Shown piece by piece: positions 1 through 11,489 of a stretch of DNA of 64,000 nucleotides. A program made the translations under genes and the position numbers. The notes under the pieces are model-generated. The model had not been told where the DNA came from and made no database searches. It worked only from the letters and a program-made list of their open reading frames with translations. The stretch comes from Rhexocercosporidium sp. MPI-PUGE-AT-0058 (lineage: Eukaryota > Ascomycota > Leotiomycetes > Helotiales), in contig JAGTJL010000002.1 of NCBI GenBank assembly GCA_020746875.1, forward strand, positions 3,596,001 through 3,660,000, in the 5' to 3' direction. Position 1 is the first letter of the stretch, and each line of letters starts with the position of its first letter.

Positions 1-1316
1 TCTGCTTGGATATCTAGCCCGGACCCTTTGCCTTGCTTGTCATGGAGACATCCTTCAGAAGCCACTTAGATTGCGAAAGTACTTGTGGCAACTTCATTTT
101 GCTCTGGCCAGTAGCGCAGCTCTCGTTCGAGAAATTTGCTATGCATGGTTTCTTTTTTCGTTTTTATCATTTGACAGAAGTTAAGACGGTTGTACAACAC
201 ACGTGTGGGCATAGCATAATTAGTATCACTAAGGAGAATTCGCAAATGCAAAATCGAATTCTCTCTGTGTCCTCTCTCGCATCTCTATTCCCTCAAGCTC
301 TGCGAAGTGTTTTGTAACCGTGATATCTCTCATATATCTTGCAAACAGAAGCGGCCTCATCATGATGCACTAACCCTCACGTGATGTCCTTTATCGAAGC
401 TAGGGACTTTCTCGGTAATTATCTTGGCGTAAACAAACGTCCAGTGGGAGTCAACTTCCGCTCCAACTATGTGGCGGCGAAGCTGAGATCTCTGTGATAT
501 TTCCAATAAGTCCAGTAAATTATGCGCCTCTTTTGGAGGTCCCAACATTCCAAGCAATGTAACAGGCATCTGCAATGACTGAGAATTAGCATCAAAGCCA
601 GCGGGCAACATCCCTATTCCTTGCGAAAGGATCAAATAGCGAGATCCCGAAACCGATACAGCATCCCGATATGCTTATTGAGACCAGTATGTATTTCAGT
701 GATGAAAAACGGGGCATTAATGGCCAGTCAAACTTGGACTCGACCTCAACTGAAGTCTTGACAGAACCAAACTATCCGCTGTAGAGCTAAGCAAGGAATG
801 ATTGATGAGCTACGGTTGGAAATTGCAAAGAGATCTAGCTCCAAATATACATCCATTGTTTTAGGTATTGACAAAGCACGGTCGATGCCAATCGGATGAT
901 GTAATGTAATTGCAATGAGCTCGCTCAATTGCTGGTTAAGCACTACCATTTTACCAAAGGAAGATGCCCCCAAAAGTCGTACAGCTCATCTTGAGGTATC
1001 CGATTCCTCCTTAATAATATATCTCACAGTGAATTATTCCTGCCAGGTTGTAATTTTCTCGCTGCTGCAAATTCAACCCCAAGCTTCAGTCCTCAAGCTC
1101 TAAGCTCCCATCCTTCCACAAGGCAAGCTAGCAGCAACTGCCACAAAGACTCTTGGGGTGCTTCAAGAAATTGCAACATATTTTTCACAGTACAGCAGAT
1201 TGTACCAATACTTTCAAGACCTCAGTCCGCTTCGCAGTCTCGACTCCGCATCCGCCTTCGATAACTCCAGTGCCTCTCCGCCTGATCATCTTACACCCAG
1301 TCTCTCCTCATACAAC
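1..1316. other. Left-edge region without a supported gene
   Basis: I see no convincing gene here. On the minus strand, open stretches at 360-635 and 746-973, with a third frame open between them at about 640-760, read like fragments of one decayed protein-coding gene (for example residues LLGMLGPPKEAHNLLDLLEI). They do not join into an intact frame and I recognise no family. The last 250 bases before 1317 are CT-rich and act as the leader of the first coiled-coil gene. Confidence 0.4.
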
Positions 1317-2549
1317 ATGCCATCTTCAATCAAGTCTGAAGTCAACAAGGACCCTCCGCATTGTCTCTTGACCTCTTCGAATAACTCCTCCACCATGTCA
1401 ACTGCTCACCCCATTCAGCAACTTAACGAAGTCATCAAAAAAGCCGACAAAGCGGAGCCACCAGGCAGAGCCAAAGACCTACTCAAGCCAATACAAGATA
1501 ACATCAAGGTTCGGGAGCAACATCACGCCGATTGCTTGAAGGAGAAAGATTCTCAGGTTCTTGCCTTAAAGCTCGAGCTTGCAATAGCAAACCTGAATGC
1601 CAAGGAATATAACGAGGATATTATAGCCATCAAAGGTGAACTGAGAGGAGCGAAGAGAGACGTTCGGCGTCTGGAGAATCAAACACGGAGCCATAGGGAG
1701 ATGCTACTGGGTTTAGAGACCGAAAAGACGGCGTGGATGAAGGAAAATTGTGGCAAGATCGCTGAACTGGAGGATGTTGCGAAGAAATTGGAGGCTGCCC
1801 GAGCTGACCTGCAGATCATGGTTACGACTCTGAACACTACGATCCAGGAACAGAAGATCGATCTCTTCGATTTAAAGGCTAAGGGCATTGCACAGCGGGG
1901 AGAGATCCACTTCTTGAAAAAGGATATTGAGCGCTTGAAGGACAAAGTTGAGTTAAACCGAACTGCAACTGAGTGGCTGGCCCAGAACGGTCCAAGCCTC
2001 AAGGACGACTTCTTCTCGCTTCGCAATGAAGTTGCGGGATTGAAGGCTAAAGGTTCAGAGATGGCTAGGTTGATGATCAAAGGTGCGAGAGAGTGGGAAA
2101 AGACTCATGATGGAGTGGGTCAAGTCGTTATAAATTCTGAGACTCGGGATTCAAAAGAGGACTCGACATCGACAGGACAGACTGGCCGAGCGTGGTCGGC
2201 CAAGAGACGCAGTGGTTCAATGGCTGACGACGATAATTCAGAGACGCAATCTAGGCCAGAGGACAGTGCACCAGAGAAGAGACGAAGAATCGTAAGTTTT
2301 AAGCTAGCCCATGGGTTTTGCTTTGAGTGCCCGGACACGCATTGCATCAGATTACCAATAAATTTTTGCTTCATGGTTGCTGACTAGACTCTTACACAGG
2401 CTAGGTCACCCTCACTCATGGACACTAATCTCAAGGCTACTCAAGCTGGCATACCCAAAAAGCAACAGTCTGAAGTTCAAAATTCACACAGCAGCATTAA
2501 CCCAGGCGAGAAGAACATTCTTCTTACCCGAGAGCCAAGATCGCTTTAA
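1317..2549 (+). CDS. Coiled-coil protein with basic C-terminal motif, two exons
   Basis: This is a hypothetical protein of about 374 residues. Exon 1 is 1317-2291 and exon 2 is 2400-2549. The intron has donor GTAAGTT and acceptor TTACACAG and joins in phase 0; without it the frame reads into intron sequence. The frame is open from a GTG at 1158, but the first ATG is at 1317 and a second ATG at 1395 has a better context (CCACCATGT), so the true start could be either. Residues from about 40 to 290 form a long charged heptad-rich coiled coil. A Ser/Asp-rich tail follows and carries EKRRRI, a possible nuclear localisation signal. No enzymatic domain is visible. The following genes on the same strand encode the same kind of protein, which suggests a locally expanded family. 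The function is unknown. Confidence 0.65.
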
Positions 2550-3305
2550 GAGTATGGTCTCTCTTCCCTGTGTTTTTCTCTTGAATTTGATGCCTTGGGC
2601 TCATACTGGCACTCTTCAGAATGCACCGACAAAGAGATCCATCCATAGCCAAACATATTCTAGCACAATATCTCAAATATATGGAACAATCCTGAGCTCT
2701 ACTTTCAATGGGAATAATTGATAGGGAATATGTGGATGACTGGAGGTTAGTAGTGGATGTATTATACCATATTCATTTATAAAGACAAATAATCTCAACT
2801 CTTGAGAAGCATAAGTAGAATGAATATAAATCGGAAGGCTTTCAAACCTTTCGAAGATCTCTTTGCGCCTTGTGGAAATGTGAAAGCTACACCTTTAACT
2901 GCTGCTGCTATTTAATTCTACATAGTTCCCATCTGGAGCTGAATTACTCCATTGACTCGCCTTAGGAGAATTTCATCTTCTGTCCATGAGACCAGGTATT
3001 CACTTGCTCTACAGCTAGAAGGAATACAACCCACCACCGTTGTATTAGCTTCCCCTCAATACTTCAATCCACGGCCACATTTCACGCTGAATGCTGTTCT
3101 TCTCCACCTAAAATTCCACACTTCTCAGTCAGGGAAATTAGTTTCACATGTTCTGTGAACAAAATCAGGCGGACATTTCACTCAGAAGGTGCGCGTTAAA
3201 TCTGCAACTTGCAATCAAAAAAGGAAACGCCTTTCCTGGTTCAATTTTCTTAGTAGGTCCCAAGAATCGCCCATTAACAGCATTTCTAAAAGTGAGTAGA
3301 AAATC
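2550..3305. other. Intergenic spacer
   Basis: This is an AT-rich spacer of about 750 bases between two coiled-coil genes. Short open frames (for example 2952-3158) lack a good start or coding character. I see no repeat or RNA gene. Confidence 0.5.
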
Positions 3306-4154
3306 ATGCTATCTCAAAACAAGCTAACGGCTACAGGGCAATTGATTCTCTCTGGTAGTCCTGGGATGGCCATTATGTCCACCAGCAGCTCGTCGCTGTC
3401 TTCTGAACAGCGTAAAGATGGCCCCCAATCACACAAGAAGCCCGAATCTCTGTCTTCAAATATTCCAAAAGATCGCCAGCCCTCCTCGCCCCTGGTCAGA
3501 GATATTATCGAAAACCTGAGTAACGACATCTCAACAATCATCCGCAGCAAAGATGAAACAATTCACTACTTATTCATGGAGCGAGAAGTCACAAGTCAGA
3601 ATATCATCAAAACCGAGAACCTTCACCTCCAGGAAAAAGCCAAGTTACTCCAGACATCCGGGATTGAGATTGCGAAGAGCACAGCGCACATTTGGGAGTT
3701 GCACTTGAAAGTCAAGAAGCTTGAGGGTGAGAATTCTAGCTTAGCATCCAAGTTTGAGGCGGAGTCTTTCCGATTGAAAAAGGATATCGTCGATCTCAGG
3801 ACGTCGAAGACCGAGTCCGAGAGCAAAATCCAAAGGGTCAAGAACAAATTGAGCGAGGCCAGGTCTGACTTTGAAGAGCAATTGGCAGCGAAGGAGAAAT
3901 TGTTAGGGGAGGACCGCTTGGAAGCCGCAAAAAAATCCAAAGAGCTCGAAGCCAGGAGCAAAACTATCAAAGAGTTAACTAAGGAAATACTGGAGTTGAA
4001 CCGTGATAATGATGCGCTTTCACGCGAGGTTGGAGATCTGAAGGTTCGGCTTGGAGGATACAAGAGAACCTGGGAACAGTTGAAGGAGGGCATGGATGAG
4101 ATGCTCGACGCAGATGGACAGCGTAGTAAGAAGTTTGCTAGAGATAAAGCCTGA
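3306..4154 (+). CDS. Coiled-coil protein, single exon, 282 aa
   Basis: This is an intronless frame with a real ATG, encoding 282 residues. The first 75 residues are Ser/Pro/Lys-rich and probably disordered. Residues from about 80 to 270 are a nearly continuous coiled coil rich in Lys, Glu and Leu. The C-terminal segment (SREVGDLKVRL followed by a TWEQLKEGMDEML stretch) resembles the end of the coiled coil of the upstream gene (RNEVAGLKAKG followed by REWEKTHDGVGQV), so the two may be paralogues. There is no signal peptide, membrane segment or catalytic motif. The function is unknown. Its position in a run of similar genes is the only context. Confidence 0.65.
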   Translation: MLSQNKLTATGQLILSGSPGMAIMSTSSSSLSSEQRKDGPQSHKKPESLSSNIPKDRQPSSPLVRDIIENLSNDISTIIRSKDETIHYLFMEREVTSQNIIKTENLHLQEKAKLLQTSGIEIAKSTAHIWELHLKVKKLEGENSSLASKFEAESFRLKKDIVDLRTSKTESESKIQRVKNKLSEARSDFEEQLAAKEKLLGEDRLEAAKKSKELEARSKTIKELTKEILELNRDNDALSREVGDLKVRLGGYKRTWEQLKEGMDEMLDADGQRSKKFARDKA

Positions 4155-4908
4155 TATCAGTATGGTCGTACTATGGGATCGATTGGAGAGGGCGAATCCT
4201 CTGACTCTCGCATGAAACTGGTCACATTTTATCATCAACTTACCTGCTCAGAGCCTAAGAATTTCTTATATTTAGGTGATTCATTGCCACGCACGCCTCC
4301 GTCAACGAGTCCATGTGGGCAATCCATTTCTTCTTTCACATCAGCACATGGCTGGTAGCCCAAAAGTAAACAGGAAACGGGATAGGAAACATTTAAGGCA
4401 GCAGCTCATATGATGCGGAGATAATAGCCTTTGTAAGGGACTTACCTTGGAAACAATGTTGTGGCATTTGTAAGTAATACGCTTAGATATGTAAGACTTT
4501 CTACGGAGGTACAGGTATTTTAGAGTGGCAGAACCAGGCGGCGAGACAAAACTTTGGGGCTTGTACCTCCTCAGTACTTGCACGCCGGATAGAAAGGATC
4601 AAGTCTCCATGAAAACCGCCAGGGGGAAATAGTGACCATTCCATTGAGACTGAGGCTGTTTGCTGATTAGAATAATTGTGTGCTTTCGGAGCTCCAGTGG
4701 ATAGCTGTATGAATATAGCAACGAATGTTCGTAGAGGTGAATTCCAGTTCGCTTTGCTGTCTTGTTGTCGTAGCCGCTAGGGACTAGCGCTTAATCTCCT
4801 CGCCACAAACTCGAGTTCTACCGGCCAGATTAATTCTCGAACAACAAAAGTCTTGAGACACAAACGGCCACCACAACACCAGACGCGATCGATCTGACTC
4901 TCAACAAG

Positions 4909-5776
4909 ATGACAAGGATCACAGGTGGAACAGGAGAAAGGGCGTGTTACCAAGCCAAAGAAACTCTTGAGCAAACTGTAACGCAAGATCGAGAAGAAAG
5001 AGAAGCGTTCAGCTCCCCAGATTACGAGGACTACGAAAACGGAAGCCGTGATAGTCGCCTCTGCACCCGAAGAATCATCGGGTGATGAAGCGCCCTTGAT
5101 GGGTTCGAGAAGACGATGCCTTCCACAGAATCATGCACCTCTTACCACTCCAGGCTTCCACCGAAGTAATGCTGTTTGAAGAGGCGTCTCATGATGATTC
5201 GGAATTAGCACCGGTGGCAAAGTTTACTCCTGCATGTAACGCTCCGGAGCAAATCTCAGCGTGCCCTTGAGGCGTTCGTGAAGTGCGAGGCTGACGCGGC
5301 CAAGCATCTCAGTCGGAAGGATGTTGAGATCAGGGAGCTGCAGGAGGTCCATGGCAAGGAGATATTGAAGTCAAACAGACTCGGCGGGCAACTTAAGGCA
5401 GCGGAATGCCACCTTACAAGAAAGGCCGCTGAGATCCAAGTGCTATCATTGGAAATCGAGGAGCACAAAGACAACGCGAAAACGCCGGACCTGGAGCTTG
5501 AACGCTTGACTTCCGTGAAGGAGAAAGACATACAGGTGGTCAAGTTGAAAGCAGAAGTTGAAAAGGTTTCTGTGGCCCTGCAAGATGTAGAGGTTAGGCT
5601 CGAGCAAGTGAAAATGCGGTGTGTCCCACACCGCAGCAAATACCCAAGAGATCTCTCTCGAGAAGATCAACAACGAGAACAACCACTTGAAAATGGTAGG
5701 TCAGAGAATCGAGGGTCTTGAATACGAAAATGATTTTGGAACCAAAATCAAAATCGAAGATTTAGCCGTGATCTGA
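4909..5776 (+). pseudogene. Decayed coiled-coil gene with several frame shifts
   Basis: Coding-like sequence continues through this stretch but changes frame repeatedly. An ATG frame starts at 4909 and stops near 5083. An overlapping frame (ending at an RSNAV-stop) and then one from an ATG near 5168 continue. From 5278 a 110-codon coiled coil rich in Glu, Lys and Leu is open, but it starts at GTG with no ATG. Near 5625 the coding character jumps by one base into a frame reading ISLEKINNENNHLKMVGQRI, which ends at TGA 5774-5776. The composition matches the intact neighbours, so I read it as a degenerate paralogue rather than an intron-rich gene. No GT-AG pair joins these pieces cleanly. Confidence 0.5.
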
Positions 5777-6149
5777 AGGCTAGTCGTTGAAATACCACCA
5801 GGTAACAGGCACTCACACAGTCTACAGTATGTTGGGATAAATAGAGGACCAATGAGCTGACGGAAGTTCCTCGACCTAGGATCAACGATTATCCGTCTTT
5901 CTTATTGGACCAATCATGCACCAATGTCAACAAAGTTGAACTCGAAAACTTCGGTTAGAAAAATGTTCAATTCCGCGCTACTTTTCGCTGTTCGACTTCA
6001 ACTTCAACCCCCTAAAAACCCATCCCCCTCGATCTCAACACCCAAACCTCAACACCTCCATCTTCTTGCACCAAGACCTGACCTATGACCCCTCGCACCT
6101 AATTGTCTTCAAAATTTACCAAAACTTGCAAAAATCAACATCGGTCAAG

Positions 6150-8362
6150 ATGTTTACTCCCATGAACGACCGCCATATCGTTCACCCCTTGCGGGCCAAG
6201 TCCAATTCGAAGCCAAGCAAGAACCATGTGAGCAAATTCTTGAATCGCACCCAAAGCCACTCGAAGTGCTCCAAGTTTCCCAGCAAGGACGGCGTTCCTG
6301 CTGCCTCCGAGCCAGAGCCTACTCTCGCTGATGCTGACGAAATCGCAACAATCTACTTCACAAACCCTCTCCTAGCCCAGTTCAATGACCGCTACGTGAT
6401 GGGCTTCAGATCTACGAAGAATAGCTCGTACGGCTCCCCCGATGACCCTCTCTTCGAGCGCAGTTCGAATCCTTGCCGCCCGGGTGCGAGCACAGAGTCT
6501 GTCTTCACCAAGAACTCAAAGCGTCTCACCAAAGGCTCGAAGCGCCTTACCAAGAGCTCTAAGCGTCTCCTCGGTCAATTGCACAACCGCAAGAGCAGAG
6601 TCAAAAATGGTGCTGTAGCTGGTCGAAGACTTTCGCCACTTATTCCAGGTAGTTCCCTCTCTCTCGAGCGACCGTCCACACCCACGACTACTTCCGACTC
6701 GTTACTTCGCCGATCAGGCTCCATGTACACCTTCCCCAGCCTTGGTAACCCAAGCATGGGCAGCATCAACACAGTTATGGATCCGGAGCATGTTGACGCA
6801 GATACTCCAACCCCCGTTTCGAAGACACGCCGCTTCGACGATATCATGGAGACTTCTGGCTTGGGTTCAAGCGATTTCATGGACAAAGTGCTGGCTTCTA
6901 GTGCTCGCTCCGTCAAATCTATGGACAACCTCGACGCACAAAATGCTTCCTTCGCTGTCAATCATTACGTTGCTGGTGTAGATGGCGACTTCCCAGTTAG
7001 ATTGAGAGCTTCCTCTTCTGCAATCGATTCCGCTGATGCCATTACAAACCAGCTTTCCGACCAGTCATTTATCATGCACACTATTGAGATCATGTGCCAA
7101 CAACATCCACTCATTGAAACCGAACTCCGTGTTCTCAAGAATGCCATCCAGAAGCACGAAACCAACAAGGAGGTTACAAAGTCAGTCGATGAGGGCATTT
7201 CAAACATTAAGTTGTGGGAGAAGGTTGAGAAGATCCGAAATCTGGAGGAGCGTTTGATTGGCAAGGATGAGCATCTTACCAACGTCTACCAACACGTCGA
7301 TGACCTCGAGATTCGACAGGAAGTCTTCGAAAAGGATCTCAAAGGCGCCCGAAAGAAGATCGCAGATCTCCAGACTGAGGCAATGATGAAGAACGGCCGT
7401 ATTTATGCATTGGAGAACGAAAACACACACCTCCATAGCGAGGGACAGACAAAGAGCGGCCTTATTCGCAATTTGGAGAGTCGATTGCAGACGAAGGAGG
7501 GTCGTATCCGCCAATTGAGTAGAAGCAATATACGCTTGACTGCGAACCTGCATGTCTCCCGCAAGAAGTTGAACGATAAGGCTAGAGAGTTGGAGGAGGC
7601 TTTCACGGCAATCGAAATGCTTGAGAAGACCGAGAAGGAAGCCATCGACTATTCGAAGCTCTTGAAAAGTTACTTGCAGCAGTACTGTGGTATTCAGAGC
7701 GTTATTGGTGACCTCTACCTCTCTCCCGTCCCTGGTGAAGATAATCTCGAAAGCCCCGATTCTGAATCCAGCAAATATCAAGGTTCTCGAGTGCCCAAGG
7801 GCAAGGGAAATGATTTTGGGACCATCCTTGGTAAGTTACTCGGGAGCTCCACTCTTCTTGAATGATCTGTCAATCATTCTGGACTTCTCAAGAGGTGCAA
7901 AAGTTCCCAGAGCTAACTTGAGTCCTCACAGGTGAAGTCAGCTCCGCCCTGAGAGATAACTATATTAACCATCAAAAGCTTCACGGCAAGGCTGCTGAGC
8001 TAGTTCATGGCTCCGAATTGTTAGCTATGATTGAAGCCGCTCGCGATATTGCTTCGAGCACCCGTTTCGGCCTTGATAACGACGTTGAGGAAGGAAAGAC
8101 AGCCCCTGAGCAGACGCACAAAGTCCCGGACATGAATAGCGCCAAGAAGGATGACAAATTCATGGAGGATACTGTAGTCAAGGATCAGCGTGATGACGAG
8201 GAGAGCTACAAATCTGAGCCCGAAGCTGAGGTAAAGATCTCCGATGCCGCTGCTCTGCGAAAGTACCGTCGTAGTCATCGTATTTGGAATGGTGTCTACA
8301 TTGGACAGACCTTTGAACCTATCAACCCCTCGATGGATATGAGTTCTTCTGTCGTCTCGTAG
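6150..8362 (+). CDS. Large coiled-coil protein, two exons, about 703 aa
   Basis: Exon 1 is 6150-7830 and exon 2 is 7932-8362. The intron is 101 nt (donor GTAAGTTAC, acceptor CCTCACAG) in phase 1 and joins ILG to EVSSALRDNY. The first in-frame ATG is 6150 (MFTPMNDRH); the 28 codons before it have no ATG. The N-terminal 330 residues are Ser/Arg/Pro-rich and low in predicted structure. They include three near-identical KRLTK-like repeats (NSKRLTKGSKRLTKSSKRLL). Residues of about 330-540 form a coiled coil with repeated NLE-R-L-KE units. The C-terminal exon is acidic and ends in a conserved-looking IWNGVYIGQTFEPINPSMDM segment. The coding bias is stronger (C-ending codons) than in its neighbours, which suggests it is functional and well expressed. 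The family is not recognised. Confidence 0.75.
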
Positions 8363-8898
8363 TCTGTCCGTCACATTTCTTTTTTGCAGGATGACTAGAT
8401 GTCGTTGGGTTCTGAGACATTCATGATGGCGGGTTCTGCTAGTCGACAAGGTCTGGTTGGCTTGATGGGTACTTCTGGTTGGAGATCTGGTTTGCAAGCT
8501 TTGCGTATAGCTGGAGGGTTAGACTAGAATCATTCTAATGCAAATTGTATTCGTGAAATATTCGAGCACCTACGAAGTGTGATTATGCAGGTGAACTCCA
8601 CGCGTACAGGACCAAGTGGCCCTGAAGTATCTTCAAATTCCTTGTTAGTGGAGAGATAGAAAGAATTATTTTTATTTGCCTCAGCGTGACTGCCCCTCCC
8701 CTCTCATAGATGCACTAGTCTCATGGTCACAATCTAATCACATTGAGTTTTCAGCCCCTATTCTCTCATGCTTTCCATTCTAATCACCACCGAGATGTTC
8801 ACTTGAGCAGATTTATTAATCCTGCTAAAGAAGTTGGTATTAGCTTCGCCCAGCTTCTTGAATGAAAACCATCATCGAGTTCGGACTTTAGATGCATA

Positions 8899-9173
8899 AT
8901 GAGCAGGTGGTTGAATTCTAGATCTAGTGAAAGCCGCCCTTCGTATTCCGGTCAGCCTGTCCCCCAGCGAGGAGAAGCATATGCTTCTAGCTCTATTTCA
9001 GGGATGGAAAAACAATATAATATAGCTCCGCTAAGTTTTTACTCTACACAGGGAATCATAACAAGTTACGAACCAGGTGTACGAGCTACGTACAGCCCAT
9101 CTCACGCCAGCCAACAGCCGCAGACTTCAACAACACCTACAACGACCTCGACTCATTTGTAGATATGGTCTAG
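8899..9173 (+). CDS. Small hypothetical protein, two exons, 75 aa
   Basis: Exon 1 is 8899-9076 and exon 2 is 9124-9173. The 47-nt intron (donor GTGTACG, acceptor GCCGCAG) brings a new frame, DFNNTYNDLDSFVDMV, to the end of SYEPG. Reading through instead gives a low-complexity Thr tail, so the spliced form is preferred. The protein is Ser/Arg/Tyr-rich with no known domain. Its length and lack of homology clues keep confidence moderate. It lies in the fast-evolving coiled-coil block. Confidence 0.4.
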
Positions 9174-9461
9174 GAGAGACAGACATAGACGTCCGGGGCT
9201 TCAAATATTTGGTGCTTATGGCACTACTTACTACTGCTCCTCTGCGAAAGCCTGATTCATTTGCAATAGTTCGAGACGAATATGACGAGAATACCAATGA
9301 AAAGCCAGCGGCAAGTGACATGAACATTGTCGAACCAAGTCAGAAATTCATGAGATCCAGAGATAAGTGAAAACTTTCCATCTCAATTTTCACTGTGGGC
9401 CTCTGAGTCTAGCCTATACTTTGAAAGGGCAACCTTGCTCATTGGATTTCCGTCGGTGAAA

Positions 9462-9688
9462 ATGTCTAGGCATTCAAATTCTCTAAAATATATCCGACCG
9501 ATTTGCCCTAACTGCCATAATTCCGCTCGTAGGTACGTCTATCCCGCAATCACCCCTCTGTCGAATGTGCCTACCTTCGACTTCCTTTGCGCGATTATTG
9601 GCACAGGCTCTCCAGTTTTCGACACAGCGAGGAAGACACCGATACCAGCGAACAATGCACACCGAGGTACTTCACGCGCGAAACATAG
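9462..9688 (+). CDS. Possible tiny CxxC protein, two exons, 50 aa
   Basis: Exon 1 (9462-9532) encodes MSRHSNSLKY and then a CPNC pair. A 74-nt intron (GTACGT to GGCACAG) joins in phase 2 to exon 2 (9607-9688), which encodes an acidic tail ending in PRYFTRET before TAG. The splice signals are good and the joined composition looks coding, but the product is only about 50 residues. It may be a fragment of a larger decayed gene. It shares an MSR start with the gene at 8899. Confidence 0.25.
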
Positions 9689-10418
9689 CAGTCATCAGAG
9701 TAACTCTTTGCCATTTCGAGGCAAGTTCTGCTACCATGACTTCTTTCTGACGTTTACAGTAGCTCTAGATCTAAGACCCACAAATAATAAGCGAGTGGCC
9801 CTGTGACACACTAACTTAGATCTTCGACACTAACCGTCCAAATTAACCCACAGCTACTAAGTGAGATGGATTGCATGTCTGTTTTACGAATCAAATGATG
9901 TTTTACGCTTTTATCTGTCTTGGGAGGTTTACATTAGACCCTTTTGGAGTGGACAAGCATCCGAATTCGAATGTTGGGATTTTCAAACCCCACTGGGATT
10001 CCGTAGCTTGAAATATAACATGACCTCACATGAGAAGATAAAAGCAAAAATTTACAATTCTGTGGAGCCCAACAGCCAATACTGGTAGGTAGAAAGTAGT
10101 GGACTAGCAAATGCCCGGGATGTTTGGCGCCGGAGGTAGCTTGTATATCAGGCGGTACAGTAGAGGCTTGTGAGATGAATCAGGCAGTTTGGGTCACTTT
10201 CTAGCTTAGTATGCATCTATGAAGTAAATATGACATCCTAACGCAGGAAATTTTATAAAGACTAACGGAGACCAGTACAAGGACAAAAGAAAGACTCGGC
10301 AAACATCTTGTGTGAGTACTAGTTTTTATCATCATATACGTCAAATATTAAGATTTTGAACTTAATTGATACGACACAGCTACATAAATACCCTTAAATA
10401 TCCACAACTTTACATTCA
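9689..10418. other. Intergenic spacer and promoter of the next gene
   Basis: No supported gene lies here. The last 120 bases are AT-rich with TAAATA-type boxes (around 10383-10400) and lead into the ATG at 10419. Confidence 0.4.
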
Positions 10419-11156
10419 ATGACAACATCCATCATGTATACAACAATCGCCCTGACAGGCTCGCCGTCCGAGCAAGCCAACATCCTGAACATGCTCAGGA
10501 GATACGGCCTCGTCAATGCCTCCAACGAAATCACACCGGATCAAGCCGAATCCTTCTATGCTTACACCGATTCACAAGAACGCTCAATACTGGGGCTAGA
10601 AAAAAAGGCCATAGAAAACGGAATGGAATGCAGTCAACTTATAAAGGGCATTACCGAGAAATTACAGCAGGTTGTTCAATCCAATACAGATTTTCGGAAA
10701 CAAAATCGAAAACAAACTCGGTGCCTGGCTGCGAAAAGTGGCACGATCAAAACTCTGAGAGCTATTATTCAAGAAAGAAATGCCAACATCGATTTCGTAG
10801 AGGATCAAGTCGTAGAGCTTGAGAAGCAAGTCGCAGCTTTGAACAAGAAGCTTGATATTGGCGAGGTCAGTGATGTGATGAGCAAGGTTATTGAAGTGCA
10901 GGAGGAGATTGGGGAGTTGGAGCTTCATCAGAAGACGCTCAGTGCTAGGATTCTTGATTTGAAGCAGGCGAATAAAGGCCTCGTGGCGGATCGGGATGAC
11001 TTAGAGACAAGGATAGAACTACTAGAGAGACGATTGGAGAAGCTGAAGGAGAATGGCTCTACGAAAAGAAAGAGGCAGCAAAATGGGGAGGATGCCGAGA
11101 GTGAAGTGGATCAAGTTCATGAAAGCGAGTGCAAGCGGGTGAAGATAGATGATTAA
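10419..11156 (+). CDS. Coiled-coil protein with C-terminal basic motifs, 245 aa
   Basis: This is an intronless ATG frame of 245 residues. The N-terminal 50 residues are a small folded-looking segment (LTGSPSEQANILNMLRRYGL). Residues of about 55-220 are coiled coil (VEDQVVELEKQVAALNKKLD, then further heptads). The tail carries two Lys/Arg clusters, STKRKRQQNG and ECKRVKIDD, compatible with a bipartite nuclear signal. There is no enzymatic motif. The architecture (short head, coiled coil, basic acidic tail) matches other genes in the block, supporting a family of possible nuclear proteins. The function is unknown. Confidence 0.65.
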   Translation: MTTSIMYTTIALTGSPSEQANILNMLRRYGLVNASNEITPDQAESFYAYTDSQERSILGLEKKAIENGMECSQLIKGITEKLQQVVQSNTDFRKQNRKQTRCLAAKSGTIKTLRAIIQERNANIDFVEDQVVELEKQVAALNKKLDIGEVSDVMSKVIEVQEEIGELELHQKTLSARILDLKQANKGLVADRDDLETRIELLERRLEKLKENGSTKRKRQQNGEDAESEVDQVHESECKRVKIDD

Positions 11157-11489
11157 TGTGAAGCAGAAAGAGAATGAAATTAAGTTACTTGAGCTTTAGA
11201 TTCTCTAGGAGTTTCGCATATCATCTCAAAATTGAGTAACAAGTGCTGCGCGACTTGGACCAAGGCATCTCTACCTTGCTCTCAAGTTTAATCTAATCAA
11301 TGCTTGATAGCTTGAGTTATCATAAGATCTCGGAACACGATTGGTTCCACTGGACTACCCCACGAGGGACATAGTTGTACAAAGGGAAATAATATAAATT
11401 CGAAGTAATCTAAACTACATAGCTGGAAGGGAACAAGCTCAGTGGCTAAAGTTCGCTGAAAACATCGTTAACCATCTTGGTAGAAATGA

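Noticed and set aside
1158..1316. N-terminal extension of the first coiled-coil gene
   Set aside because: It starts at GTG and contains no ATG before 1317, so it is unlikely to be translated in a fungus.
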